This document shows, one piece after another, positions 1 through 7,229 of a stretch of 50,992 bases of DNA (positions are counted from its first letter, which is position 1; the number at the start of each line of letters is the position of its first letter). The translations under genes and the position numbers were made by a program. This DNA is from Candidatus Cloacimonas sp. (GTDB lineage Bacteria; Cloacimonadota; Cloacimonadia; Cloacimonadales; Cloacimonadaceae): NCBI GenBank assembly GCA_039680785.1, contig JBDKSF010000085.1, positions 1 to 50,992 of the forward strand, in the 5' to 3' direction. The notes beneath the pieces are model-generated. The model saw nothing but the letters and a program-made list of their open reading frames with translations, ran no database searches and was not told where the DNA came from.

Positions 1-1
1 A

Positions 2-430
2 ATGTCAAAAGCAATATCTCTTGAAACTATTATTTATATTCCAACTTTTGATGAAATTTATGAAGATTGGAAACAAACTCCGAGAGAAGCTGGCAGTACT
101 ACAACTTATAGTACCCCTTCAACACAAACAACAACACAAGATAATAAGCCTGAACCTGGTCAAGCTTTTACTGAAACAGAGCAAAAACAAGCAAATACAC
201 CTACATGTCCTTTTGGTGGTATATTTGGTGCTGATTGTGAAAAGATAAGTTTTTGTGGGAGATGTAGTGTATGGGATGCTTGTTCAGCAAAACGAAATGA
301 AACTGCACCAACACAAACTGTTGCACAAACTACACCAGTACAAACTACTGCACCCGTACAAGAAACAAAACCTGTAGAAACTGCACCAGAACAAACTGCT
401 GCACCTATAGCAAGAAGACGAAGGGGATAA
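2..430 (+). CDS. Cysteine-cluster protein with Thr/Gln/Pro-rich linkers (possibly 5'-partial)
   Basis: 142 residues from an ATG at base 2. Only one base lies upstream, so the true start and any ribosome site cannot be judged and the gene may begin outside the window. A short ordered N-terminus is followed by a low-complexity Thr/Gln/Pro/Ser stretch (about residues 30-65), a compact cysteine cluster with spacing CX9CX5CX2CX5C around CPFGGIFG (about 69-94), a second Thr/Pro/Gln linker and a basic end (RRRRG). The cluster looks like a small zinc site. The basic tail and early-operon position would suit a nucleic-acid-binding role, but that is inference. I do not recognise the family. Confidence 0.6.
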   Translation: MSKAISLETIIYIPTFDEIYEDWKQTPREAGSTTTYSTPSTQTTTQDNKPEPGQAFTETEQKQANTPTCPFGGIFGADCEKISFCGRCSVWDACSAKRNETAPTQTVAQTTPVQTTAPVQETKPVETAPEQTAAPIARRRRG

Positions 431-431
431 A

Positions 432-617
432 ATGAAAGAAGAAACATTAGAATTATTACAACCTGGTAAATTAATTAGTTTTTCACCTCCAACTAATATT
501 CTTTGTGAAAGAACAATATGTAAATTTCACGAGGAGGATAATTGCTGTCAATTCAAAGAAATTATAATAGATGTAAATGGAAATTGTAGTAAACAAGATA
601 CAGATATAGAAAGTTAA
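432..617 (+). CDS. Small cysteine-rich protein
   Basis: 61 residues, starting 2 bases after the previous stop. The pattern is C-x4-C, a CC pair, then I-I-I-D-V-N-G-x-C, with five cysteines in the second half. This loosely resembles small DUF1540-type cysteine proteins, but the match is by eye only. No function can be assigned. It is the last coding gene before the 259-base structured non-coding stretch, so its stop lies a few bases before a 13-bp RNA stem. Confidence 0.6.
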   Translation: MKEETLELLQPGKLISFSPPTNILCERTICKFHEEDNCCQFKEIIIDVNGNCSKQDTDIES

Positions 618-624
618 AAACAGT

Positions 625-707
625 TAGTGGGAAAAGTGCTAATGTAAGTGGGAGTTGACAACTTACGGTGATCACTTCATGAGGGGCATTAGTTACTTTT
701 CCCACTA
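625..707 (+). ncRNA. Long structured hairpin RNA element
   Basis: Bases 625-637 and 695-707 are exact reverse complements (13 bp). Inside, CTAATG at 639-644 pairs with CATTAG at 687-692, so the helix continues past a small internal loop. The apical part can form a smaller stem (TAAGT 645-649 with ACTTA 661-665) beside the palindrome GTGATCAC (668-675 region). The shape is a long basal helix opening into a branched head. No T-run follows, so it is not a classical terminator. It lies 6 bases before the tRNA-shaped element. I could not match it to a riboswitch or ribozyme class. Confidence 0.5.
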
Positions 708-713
708 TATTAA

Positions 714-855
714 ACTGTGATGGGTAACATAATGGTAATGTATAGTATCCCTATCCCATACTATGTTTTAATGAATATAGATACCCATTGTGGGTTTCAC
801 CCTCCAGTCAATTATTCATTAAAATTTGTGGGTTCAAGTCCCACCCCATCACAGT
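714..855 (+). ncRNA. tRNA-shaped RNA with non-canonical anticodon arm and large variable region
   Basis: The ends 714-724 and 845-855 pair perfectly over 11 bp. Inside them are T8/A9 equivalents (725-726), a D arm (ACAT 727-730 / ATGT 738-741) whose loop AATGGTA carries the conserved GG, and a textbook T arm (GTGGG 828-832, loop TTCAAGT 833-839, CCCAC 840-844). The third helix is 7 bp (742-748/758-764) with a 9-base loop CCCTATCCC, not the usual 5 bp and 7 bases. Between it and the T arm sits a perfect 11-bp helix (766-776/814-824) enclosing a small hairpin, where a normal tRNA has 4-24 bases. No CCA is encoded. It could be a degenerate or atypical tRNA or a tRNA mimic. Confidence 0.5.
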
Positions 856-876
856 TTTCTTTATAAGGAGTTTTAA

Positions 877-1797
877 ATGTTAAATGTAGTTTCGATCAAA
901 GCAACAACAATCCCTGATGCCTGGCATCAATTAATAATGTCTATTATGGATAATGGTAGAGTCTTCAAAATTGATGAAGGTTCATATGCAGGAGATTATA
1001 GATTAGAATTTGATTTTGTAATTATTCAAATACTTCATCCAGAAATAAGACCATTTGAACCCGAACTCCCAGATGATATGAAAAATTCTGGAATTCCTAA
1101 TCCTGTTGCTCTAGGATATATTGAAGGTGGGGAAGGATTTGAAGGTGATCCTTATGTATTATACTTGATGTCTTCTGAAAAGAAACCTGAAGAGGACTAT
1201 ACATATGGACAAAGACTAAATGATACAAGAATAGAACGTGATGCTTTTTTAACTACATTCAATCAAGTCCAGCATGTCATCGACAAATACAAAACAGGTA
1301 AGATAAGAAACAATCAACTTTGTATGAGTGTAGCTCAACCAGGTGATATGTTACTCAAAGACCCACCTTGTTTACAATTGATTGATACTCGTATTCAAGA
1401 TGGTAAATTACACTTCACAACTTATTTTAGATCATGGGACTTGTGGGGAGGATTGCCAGCTAACTTTGGTGGATTACAATGCTTGAAAGAATATATGGCA
1501 TCAGAGATAGGGGTTGAACCAGGTGAAACAATCGGGATTTCAAAAGGATTACATATATATAAATATGTATGGGAATTGGCTGAATTAAGAAGGAGAAAAA
1601 CTGGATATGTATCAAAATTTCTTCAAGAAATACAAGCTGATAATCCCATATGTGAATGTTGTGGTACAAAAATGCTTCGTTTTGGTTGGTATGAAATTGA
1701 TCCTTTATATAAATATTGGTATTGTCTTGAATGTGATAAAGAAAATAGATTTCCTTTTTTAAGAGCACAATACAATGGAATTTGGGTAGACAAATAA
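877..1797 (+). CDS. Thymidylate synthase-like protein with C-terminal zinc ribbon
   Basis: 306 residues, with AAGGAG upstream. ThyA-family signatures are in order: arginine-containing strand near 112-119; the catalytic-cysteine motif DPPC with Cys165; the phosphate/base-binding run RSWDLWGGLPAN (185-196); and HIYKY (226-230). Asn196 is the position that in this family separates dUMP users (Asn) from dCMP hydroxymethylases (Asp), so methylation of dUMP to dTMP is expected (established family knowledge). After the enzyme core, CECC (259-262) and CLEC (283-286) form a zinc-ribbon-like appendix absent from ordinary ThyA. The N-terminal 100 residues are divergent. It heads the recombination operon, consistent with nucleotide supply for phage DNA synthesis. 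Confidence 0.8.
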   Translation: MLNVVSIKATTIPDAWHQLIMSIMDNGRVFKIDEGSYAGDYRLEFDFVIIQILHPEIRPFEPELPDDMKNSGIPNPVALGYIEGGEGFEGDPYVLYLMSSEKKPEEDYTYGQRLNDTRIERDAFLTTFNQVQHVIDKYKTGKIRNNQLCMSVAQPGDMLLKDPPCLQLIDTRIQDGKLHFTTYFRSWDLWGGLPANFGGLQCLKEYMASEIGVEPGETIGISKGLHIYKYVWELAELRRRKTGYVSKFLQEIQADNPICECCGTKMLRFGWYEIDPLYKYWYCLECDKENRFPFLRAQYNGIWVDK

Positions 1798-1807
1798 GGG
1801 GGATAAT

Positions 1808-2899
1808 ATGGCAGAAGTAATGCTAAGAAGAAAATCAGTTTCCGCAGATGCCCAAACTGTAGTGGAACATGTTCAAGATAAATCCAAACATCAAATCGTA
1901 GTGCCAGAACAAATTGAGTGGGTAACATCAGGATGTCCAACTCTCAATCTTGCTTTATCAGGAAATGTTCATAATGGATTTCCTAAAGGCACAATTGTAA
2001 ATGGAATAGGGGGACATACTACTGGGAAGACTTTGCTTTGGTGCGAGCTTGCAAATAATATTTTTTATGGAGAAGGAAAGAAACAAGGGAAAAAGGTTCT
2101 AATTGCTGTAAATGAACCTGAACATAAATTTAACTACCAACTTGCAGCAGATAATCACTTGCCAATCAATGACATAACCTGGGAACATTCAAACACAATT
2201 GAACATTTTTGTGATTGGACTGTTAATCTTCTTACAGAAAATAAAGGGAAATATGATACCATATTGATTGTGCTTGATGCTCTTGATCGACTTGACAATG
2301 CCAGAGAAGTAAAGAAAGACAAGAAGAAAGGAATGGGAGCACAAGATTACAAGGTGGGTATTCCTACTATCCTATCTAAATTCTTCCATGCTGAAAATAC
2401 AAAGTTAATTAAAGATTCTAATTGTATCCTTCATATTGTTTCTCAAATCAGAGCAAATGTTGGAGCAAAACCTTGGGAATCTAAAGTTTCACGATCTGGC
2501 GGAAATGCTTTAGATCATTCATGTACAATTATTTATTGGTTAAGGCAAATGGGGGAACTAAAACATGATAATGGTATGATTCAAGGATTTCCTATTGAAA
2601 TAGATGTACAAAAGAATCACGCTGCTTCACCTTCTCGTACAATTCAATTTAACATACTAAATGGATATGGTATTGATTATATTGGAAGTGCTGTGAATTT
2701 TGCTCTTGAAACAGAAATAATTAAGCCTAGCGGAAGTTGGTATAAGTGGGGTGAACAAACTATGGGACAAGGTGAAAAAACTATTGTTCCTTTCTTTGAA
2801 CAAAATCCTGATGAATATTCTGTATTGCTTGATATGATTCAAGCTAGATGGGATACTTTGTTAGAGGAAGCTAAAGTTAAAAGGATGCCAAAATGGTAA
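1808..2899 (+). CDS. RecA/UvsX-like DNA recombinase
   Basis: 363 residues, with a strong ribosome site (AAGGGGGA). Walker A is GGHTTGKT (68-75) and Walker B is ILIVLD (152-157). A loop-2-like segment SRSGGNALDH follows a strand ending in HIVSQIR, as in RecA-fold strand-exchange proteins. The length is close to RecA and UvsX. It should form ATP-dependent filaments on single-stranded DNA and drive homologous pairing. The neighbours are a flap exonuclease, a resolvase and Mre11/Rad50-like genes, which makes a complete recombination-dependent replication/repair set. The N-terminal oligomerisation helix typical of bacterial RecA is not obvious, so I call it phage-type. Confidence 0.9.
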   Translation: MAEVMLRRKSVSADAQTVVEHVQDKSKHQIVVPEQIEWVTSGCPTLNLALSGNVHNGFPKGTIVNGIGGHTTGKTLLWCELANNIFYGEGKKQGKKVLIAVNEPEHKFNYQLAADNHLPINDITWEHSNTIEHFCDWTVNLLTENKGKYDTILIVLDALDRLDNAREVKKDKKKGMGAQDYKVGIPTILSKFFHAENTKLIKDSNCILHIVSQIRANVGAKPWESKVSRSGGNALDHSCTIIYWLRQMGELKHDNGMIQGFPIEIDVQKNHAASPSRTIQFNILNGYGIDYIGSAVNFALETEIIKPSGSWYKWGEQTMGQGEKTIVPFFEQNPDEYSVLLDMIQARWDTLLEEAKVKRMPKW

Positions 2900-3084
2900 A
2901 CAAAAGAAAAACAATTGATCTTGTTTATTATTTTGAACCAAAAGGTTGGTGTTTCTCTAAGGATGGACAACTTATTCATGGTTTTAAATCTCAAGATGAA
3001 GCAGAACAAGCTATGAAAGAATATTATGGAATAACTGAAGAAATTAAACCTAAAAGTTATGGATCTTTAATGGAAGGAGAATAA
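2893..3084 (+). CDS. Small hypothetical protein
   Basis: 63 residues. The ATG lies inside the last codons of the recombinase gene (7-base overlap), preceded by AAAGGATG, so it is probably translationally coupled. A strand-rich N-terminal half (DLVYYFEPKGWCF) is followed by a short helix (QDEAEQAMKEYYG). No recognised family. Confidence 0.65.
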   Translation: MVNKRKTIDLVYYFEPKGWCFSKDGQLIHGFKSQDEAEQAMKEYYGITEEIKPKSYGSLMEGE

Positions 3085-3085
3085 T

Positions 3086-3424
3086 ATGACTTACGAAGAA
3101 TTTAATACCATGACAGATGCAATTTTAGAAAATTGCAAGGATGTTTTACGATTAAAAGCTGGTGAATATGCAAATGAAAAAGATCGTCTTTGTCAATTTA
3201 AACAAATAGCTCCTTTAATAAATGAAACACCAGAACAAGTTCTTATTGGTATGTGGTTAAAACATGTACAAAGTATTTGTGAATATGTAAATGTTTTATC
3301 TAAAGGAAAATCTATTTCAATTGAAAAATGGGATGAAAAAATAATTGATAGCATTAATTATATGGTTTTACTTCGTGGTCTTTTGGTTGAAAAAGAATCA
3401 ATTAAATATACATTAGGAGAATAA
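3086..3424 (+). CDS. Helical phage protein, MazG/DUF1599-like by appearance
   Basis: 112 residues, with AAGGAG before the ATG. It is all-helical in appearance, with KAGEYANEKDRLCQF near 24-38 and a C-terminal EKWDEKIIDSINYMVLL (about 80-96). The E..D..D..NY spacing and the K-x-x-EYA motif resemble small phage pyrophosphohydrolase-like (DUF1599/MazG-type) proteins that hydrolyse or bind nucleotides, and a nucleotide role would fit the ThyA-like neighbour. The EXXE metal motif of true MazG enzymes is not clear, so activity is uncertain. Confidence 0.6.
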   Translation: MTYEEFNTMTDAILENCKDVLRLKAGEYANEKDRLCQFKQIAPLINETPEQVLIGMWLKHVQSICEYVNVLSKGKSISIEKWDEKIIDSINYMVLLRGLLVEKESIKYTLGE

Positions 3425-3426
3425 AA

Positions 3427-3603
3427 ATGGAAGAAGGAATACTTGAATTACATATCCAAGAAATATTAAATGAATTCCAAGAGAAATATAAAGTTGTTAT
3501 TTCTCATGTATTTGTACACCATTCAAAAGATCATAGTATAGATAAAATATCTCTTAATATTGAATCCATAGCAGAATGGAAAAGAATGTATGGTGGCAAA
3601 TGA
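3427..3603 (+). CDS. Small hypothetical protein (58 aa)
   Basis: An ATG two bases after the previous stop opens 58 codons ending TGA at 3601-3603. The sequence begins MEEGILELHIQEIL and ends AEWKRMYGGK. Its stop overlaps the ATG of the exonuclease as ATGA, so the two are probably coupled. No recognised family. The tight packing at both ends is the main support for it being real. Confidence 0.6.
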   Translation: MEEGILELHIQEILNEFQEKYKVVISHVFVHHSKDHSIDKISLNIESIAEWKRMYGGK

Positions 3604-4484
3604 AAAATGATTTGATGATCGTTGTAGATTCTGGCTATATAGCCAATGCCGCAAAACATGCAATGAAAGGAATGGATTTAAAACATGAAAATATTCACAC
3701 AAGCATTATTTATGTTTTTCTCCAACAAATAAGTAACCTTATAAAAAAATTCAAGTCAAAAAGGTTTGTATTTTGTTGGGATTCAAGAACTTCAAAAAGA
3801 CTTGAAATATATCCAGAATACAAAGCAAATAGAAAGGATAAAAGTAAACTCACTGAAGACGATTTAATTTATAATAATATTTGTTATGGTCAATTTGCTG
3901 TAATTCAAAATGATGTTCTACCGTCAATTGGATTCAAAAACATATTTAATCAAGATGGATATGAGTCTGATGATATCATTGCTTCTATTGTTCAAACCAA
4001 CACAAGAAATCAGAAGATGTGTATTGTAGCAAATGACCATGATTTATTTCAACTACTTGACGATACAATTTTTCTTTATGATCCAAAATCTAAAGAAAAA
4101 ACTACTGATAGAGATTTTTATGATAGATTTGGTATTTATCCTTCTTATTGGGGAGAAGTGTTAGCAATAGCTGGATGCACAACTGACTATGTAAAAGGCA
4201 TAGAAAATGTTGGGGTTAAAACAGCTATTAAATATTTACTTGGCAGATTATCAAGGAGTAGAGAAACACACACTTTAATACTTTCTGAAATAGGACAAAG
4301 AATCATTGAACGTAATAAGAAACTTGTAGTACTTCCATTTGAAGGAACTATGATTCCTTCAATCATGAATGATGAAGTATTCTATCTTAAAGACTTTGAA
4401 AACATGTGTGAAAAATATGGTTTTTATTCTTTCTTGAAAGCTGAAAGACTTATTGAATGGCGAAACTTATTGGAGATGAGATAA
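3600..4484 (+). CDS. 5'-3' exonuclease / flap endonuclease (FEN family)
   Basis: 294 residues from the ATG at 3600, which overlaps the previous stop (ATGA). An upstream in-frame ATG at 3576 lies inside the preceding gene and is less likely. FEN/T4 RNase H/PolA-exo motifs are present: D10 in IVVDSGY, D61 in FCWDSR, the basic YKANRK run (74-79), E122/D124/D125 in YESDDIIAS and D146/D148 in ANDHDLF. An H3TH-like segment, AGCTTDYVKGIENVGVKTA (191-209), keeps the metal-binding D196. The expected role is removal of RNA primers and 5' flaps during phage replication. It sits between the recombinase and the resolvase. Confidence 0.88.
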   Translation: MKNDLMIVVDSGYIANAAKHAMKGMDLKHENIHTSIIYVFLQQISNLIKKFKSKRFVFCWDSRTSKRLEIYPEYKANRKDKSKLTEDDLIYNNICYGQFAVIQNDVLPSIGFKNIFNQDGYESDDIIASIVQTNTRNQKMCIVANDHDLFQLLDDTIFLYDPKSKEKTTDRDFYDRFGIYPSYWGEVLAIAGCTTDYVKGIENVGVKTAIKYLLGRLSRSRETHTLILSEIGQRIIERNKKLVVLPFEGTMIPSIMNDEVFYLKDFENMCEKYGFYSFLKAERLIEWRNLLEMR

Positions 4485-4485
4485 T

Positions 4486-5028
4486 ATGATATCAATAGGA
4501 ATTGATCCAGGACAAACAGGTGCTATTGGAATAATTCGTTCTGATGGATCTTATGATGTTTATGATATGCCAATTTATGAGATAAAAAAAGAAGTAAGAT
4601 CCAAACGGTCTATAACTCCAAAGAAAACAACTCAAGTAAAAAAGTTTATTGACAGAAAAAAGTTATTAGAACTTCTTAAAATTTTAGTTAATTATGATAA
4701 ACCATCCCCTTATAAATGTTTATGCTACATTGAAAGACAAGGAGTTAGGCCTGACCAAAGTGCTAATTCAGGATTTAATACTGGTAAGCAATATGGTGAA
4801 ATATTGATGGCGCTTGATGCACTTGGGGTAAGTTTTGAAGAAATATCTGCCCAAGAATGGCAAAAGCATTTCTCTATTGGCAAAGATACAAAAGGTGATA
4901 GTTGTAGAAAGGCAGAAAATTTATTTCCAAAACTTGTGTTAAGAGGACCTAGGGGCAGAACGTATGATGGTCGTAGTGATGCCATCCTAATTACACTTTA
5001 TGGTAAAAGGAAAAATGGAGGAGAATAA
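4486..5028 (+). CDS. RuvC-like Holliday junction resolvase
   Basis: 180 residues, close to bacterial RuvC in length. RNase H-fold signatures are GIDPGQTGAIGI with D7, E83 in YIERQG, and D161/D165 in DGRSDAILIT, which are the four acidic metal ligands of the family. Phage RuvC-like enzymes cut branched DNA before packaging and during recombination. There is an insertion rich in Lys/Arg (about 33-58) between the first strands. It starts one base after the exonuclease stop. Confidence 0.85.
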   Translation: MISIGIDPGQTGAIGIIRSDGSYDVYDMPIYEIKKEVRSKRSITPKKTTQVKKFIDRKKLLELLKILVNYDKPSPYKCLCYIERQGVRPDQSANSGFNTGKQYGEILMALDALGVSFEEISAQEWQKHFSIGKDTKGDSCRKAENLFPKLVLRGPRGRTYDGRSDAILITLYGKRKNGGE

Positions 5029-5029
5029 A

Positions 5030-5428
5030 ATGAAAGCAGAAAGATCAACCAAAAATTCGTATCTAAATGTACTTAATACTCGTTTTATCAATTGTGTAGA
5101 CAAAATAAATTTAGGGATGAAACATAACAAAGAAAATACAATCCAAAAATTTTATAAGGAAAATAATATTGAAGCAGAATATCAGGAATATCAATCTATG
5201 AAAAAAGAAAAGGAACTACTTGAAACAAGAATATCTTTATTTGAAAATAAAATAAGGAGGATTATTGGAGAACGATATTATGATTCTGAAAGTATTTTTA
5301 AATATATGAAAGAACAAAATCTTGAATTGCAATCTCTTCGAGAATTAAAAGAAAAAGTAAAAGAGGAAATAAAACTTTCTGTTACTGTGGAAGAATTAAA
5401 AATTGCTCTTGAAAGATTTCCATCATGA
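5030..5428 (+). CDS. Coiled-coil hypothetical protein
   Basis: 132 residues from ATG 5030, chosen because GGAGGAG lies 6 bases upstream. An in-frame ATG at 5000 would overlap the resolvase. The protein is almost wholly charged helix (for example QSMKKEKELLETRISLFENK) and predicts as coiled coil. No catalytic motif. It precedes the Rad50-like genes but has no P-loop. Confidence 0.65.
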   Translation: MKAERSTKNSYLNVLNTRFINCVDKINLGMKHNKENTIQKFYKENNIEAEYQEYQSMKKEKELLETRISLFENKIRRIIGERYYDSESIFKYMKEQNLELQSLRELKEKVKEEIKLSVTVEELKIALERFPS

Positions 5429-5574
5429 GAACAGTTGATGATATAAAATGGTATAAGCCTATTCGTATTAATTATAGATCAATTGATTTCTTATTTCCTT
5501 TTAGGTGGATACTTACAATATGTTTTAAAGGCAAATTTTGTTGTTATTTTTGGAGAACAATAAAATATGATTAA
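5425..5574 (+). CDS. Small aromatic/basic protein (49 aa)
   Basis: The ATG at 5425 overlaps the previous stop (ATGA). 49 codons end with TAA at 5572-5574, overlapping the next gene by 8 bases. The centre is hydrophobic and aromatic (FLFPFRWILTICF) and could be a short membrane helix, with cysteines after it (FCCYFW). No family recognised. Coupling at both ends supports expression. Confidence 0.5.
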   Translation: MRTVDDIKWYKPIRINYRSIDFLFPFRWILTICFKGKFCCYFWRTIKYD

Positions 5575-5851
5575 AACAATCAGACTTAAAAACTTTGTAA
5601 GCCATAAAGATTCTGAACTCGAACTTGATCCTGGCTTAAATGTTATTGCTGGTTCTACAGGAAATGGAAAATCAGTAATTCACGAGGGGCTTGAATGGGC
5701 TCTTTTAAATAATTTTCGTGGGTTAGGATTTAGACCCACTACTTATCCAGTAGATAAAAAAGATTCATCATCAGTGGGAGTTATATTTGATAATGGATCC
5801 GTGATAAGAGAACGAAATGAAAGAACAGATGAAGAAAATAAAATAAACTGA
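5567..5851 (+). CDS. Rad50/SbcC-like ATPase, N-terminal P-loop segment (ends at in-frame TGA)
   Basis: 94 codons up to TGA 5849-5851. It begins as Rad50/SbcC/T4 gp46 do: a short strand pair (IRLKNFVSHKDSELEL), then Walker A GSTGNGKS (29-36), then a strand ending in GSVIRERNE. An intact family member would continue into the Q-loop. That continuation is present downstream in the same reading frame, so the TGA interrupts one gene rather than ending a natural small protein. It may be a true split, a recoded stop, a recent mutation or a sequence error. The Mre11-like partner is at 7689. Confidence 0.8.
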   Translation: MIKTIRLKNFVSHKDSELELDPGLNVIAGSTGNGKSVIHEGLEWALLNNFRGLGFRPTTYPVDKKDSSSVGVIFDNGSVIRERNERTDEENKIN

Positions 5852-5905
5852 TACAGATTTTCAAATGGTAATAAATCTGGTAAGTTAGAAGCTTTAAGAA
5901 CAGAT

Positions 5906-6703
5906 GTGCCAAAGGAAATTTTCGATATATCTCGGATAGATGAAATAAATATTCAAGGTCAAGAAGATGATAGATTTCTTTTAAGTAAACATACTTCTCC
6001 AGGTGAAGTTGCAAAAAAGCTTAATGAGTTTTGTGGACTTACTATCATTGATGAAGTTCTTGACAAAGCTAGATCCAATGTAGATAACATAAATAAGGAA
6101 CTTGTCAGAACCCAAAAAGACCTTGAAGAATCTGAAAAGGAAGTTAAGAAACTTTCCCATCTTGATTCTATAGAGCCATTGTTTATAGAGATAGATGGAT
6201 TAGTAATTAAAAATTCAGAGTTGAAATCTAAGGTAATTAAAGTCAAAGAATTATCTGGTAAAACTTCTGAATTAAGAGAAAGGATCATAGACAACAAAGA
6301 CTGGTTGAAATGCGGGCTTATTTTAAGTGAAGTAGAAACTTTGGTGGATACAAAATATACTTTGTCACTTAAAATAGTAGACATTAAAACTTTATCCGAT
6401 CGTATTCAGTTCTTAAAAGAATCAATTCAAAAGAAACAAAAGTTTTTAGACGCAAAAGCAGTTCTAAGTGACATAGAACTGCTTATTGAGAAGCGAGGAA
6501 TAATAGTTTCCTTGAAAGATAAAGTGAAAAATGTATCAGAACAAGTATCAAAATTAAGAACTAAAATCCATAATAGTCAAGAGATCATTAAAGACAAAAA
6601 TTCCCAACTTAAAAACCTTCTTGATTCAGTGAAACTTTGTCCTATATTTGAAGTGAGCTGTCCATTATCTGATAGCGTTAAAAGTGGAAAGGTGACTTTC
6701 TAA
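5906..6703 (+). CDS. Rad50/SbcC-like ATPase, Q-loop and coiled-coil segment (in frame with 5567)
   Basis: The reading frame is open from 5852, directly after the TGA, and continues the frame of the 5567 gene. The first possible restart is the GTG at 5906, which has no clear ribosome site. There is no ATG anywhere in this 266-codon segment, so independent initiation looks poor. It carries the Q-loop-like run EINIQGQEDDRFLL, then long heptad-like coiled coil, then a two-cysteine element CPIFEVSC (245-252 from the GTG) where Rad50 proteins carry their zinc hook. It stops soon after, so the returning coil and C-terminal lobe are missing here and appear at 9202-10219. Confidence 0.7.
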   Translation: MPKEIFDISRIDEINIQGQEDDRFLLSKHTSPGEVAKKLNEFCGLTIIDEVLDKARSNVDNINKELVRTQKDLEESEKEVKKLSHLDSIEPLFIEIDGLVIKNSELKSKVIKVKELSGKTSELRERIIDNKDWLKCGLILSEVETLVDTKYTLSLKIVDIKTLSDRIQFLKESIQKKQKFLDAKAVLSDIELLIEKRGIIVSLKDKVKNVSEQVSKLRTKIHNSQEIIKDKNSQLKNLLDSVKLCPIFEVSCPLSDSVKSGKVTF

Positions 6704-6885
6704 TGTGTGAAATAAATCCCAAAAGGAAAGAATTTTTCAGACTTGAGTTTTTTACCTCTACAGAAATATCGGATGAGGAATGGAAGGGATTAATAATAGA
6801 AAGATTGCTACTATTGGAACAAGTCTTTAATTTATCCGGAGAAATAAGAGCACATATTCATGAAGAACTTGAGGAGAAGGGATGA
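6703..6885 (+). CDS. Small acidic hypothetical protein
   Basis: 60 residues. The ATG overlaps the preceding stop as TAATG, suggesting reinitiation. It is a helical, acidic protein (ERLLLLEQVFNLSGEIRAHI). No recognised family. Its position in place of the rest of the Rad50-like gene suggests insertion of small genes between the two ATPase halves. Confidence 0.55.
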   Translation: MCEINPKRKEFFRLEFFTSTEISDEEWKGLIIERLLLLEQVFNLSGEIRAHIHEELEEKG

Positions 6886-7046
6886 AAATAAAAATTGGGC
6901 GATCTAATACCGGTGTTATGGGATTTATATCTTGGGAAAGATTAGAAGAAGTGTTTAAGTCCACAGATGAAATAAAAGAAGATGAAAAATTAGTAGGAGT
7001 TGATATAAATGAAAATGGAATTACTTATACAGTGGAGACGAAATGA
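6882..7046 (+). CDS. Small hypothetical protein (54 aa)
   Basis: The ATG overlaps the previous stop (ATGA) and follows GGAGAAGG. It begins MKIKIGRSNTGVMGF and ends GITYTVETK, with TGA at 7044-7046. It is a mixed alpha/beta sequence without motifs I recognise. Confidence 0.55.
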   Translation: MKIKIGRSNTGVMGFISWERLEEVFKSTDEIKEDEKLVGVDINENGITYTVETK

Positions 7047-7204
7047 AACAAAATCAATGTTTAAGATGTGGGTGGGATCATGATCCGGAATGGGATTGTA
7101 TAAGAGAATGTCCAGATTGTACTATAAAAACCCAAGATCAATGTAAAACTTGTAAAGGAAAAGGAATGATTAATTGGCCAAAAAATGAGGAAACTAAAAA
7201 ATGA
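7043..7204 (+). CDS. Small zinc-finger-like protein (53 aa)
   Basis: The ATG at 7043 overlaps the previous stop (ATGA). 53 codons contain CLRC, then C, then CPDC and CKTCKGKG, four CXXC-like or single Cys sites. The CxxCxGxG element is the unit used in DnaJ-type zinc domains. A small zinc-binding protein is likely; its partner is unknown. Confidence 0.6.
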   Translation: MKQNQCLRCGWDHDPEWDCIRECPDCTIKTQDQCKTCKGKGMINWPKNEETKK

Positions 7205-7229
7205 AATTCCTTTTATAGTGAGGGGCGAA

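Noticed and set aside
655-660. TTGACA as a promoter -35 box
   Set aside because: No -10 match lies 16-18 bases downstream, and the bases belong to the head of the folded element.
714-855. Group I intron in a tRNA gene
   Set aside because: The insert is only about 60 bases, far too short for the conserved group I core, and it does not lie in the anticodon loop.
877-1797. dCMP hydroxymethylase leading to glucosylated DNA, as in T4
   Set aside because: The deciding residue is Asn196 as in dUMP-using enzymes, and the glycosyltransferases are late genes in a different block. DNA modification is not excluded but not supported.
5567-6703. Use of a genetic code in which TGA means tryptophan
   Set aside because: TGA ends many genes in tight ATGA overlaps in both blocks, for example at 3601-3603, 8610-8612 and 49320-49322, so it is a working stop.
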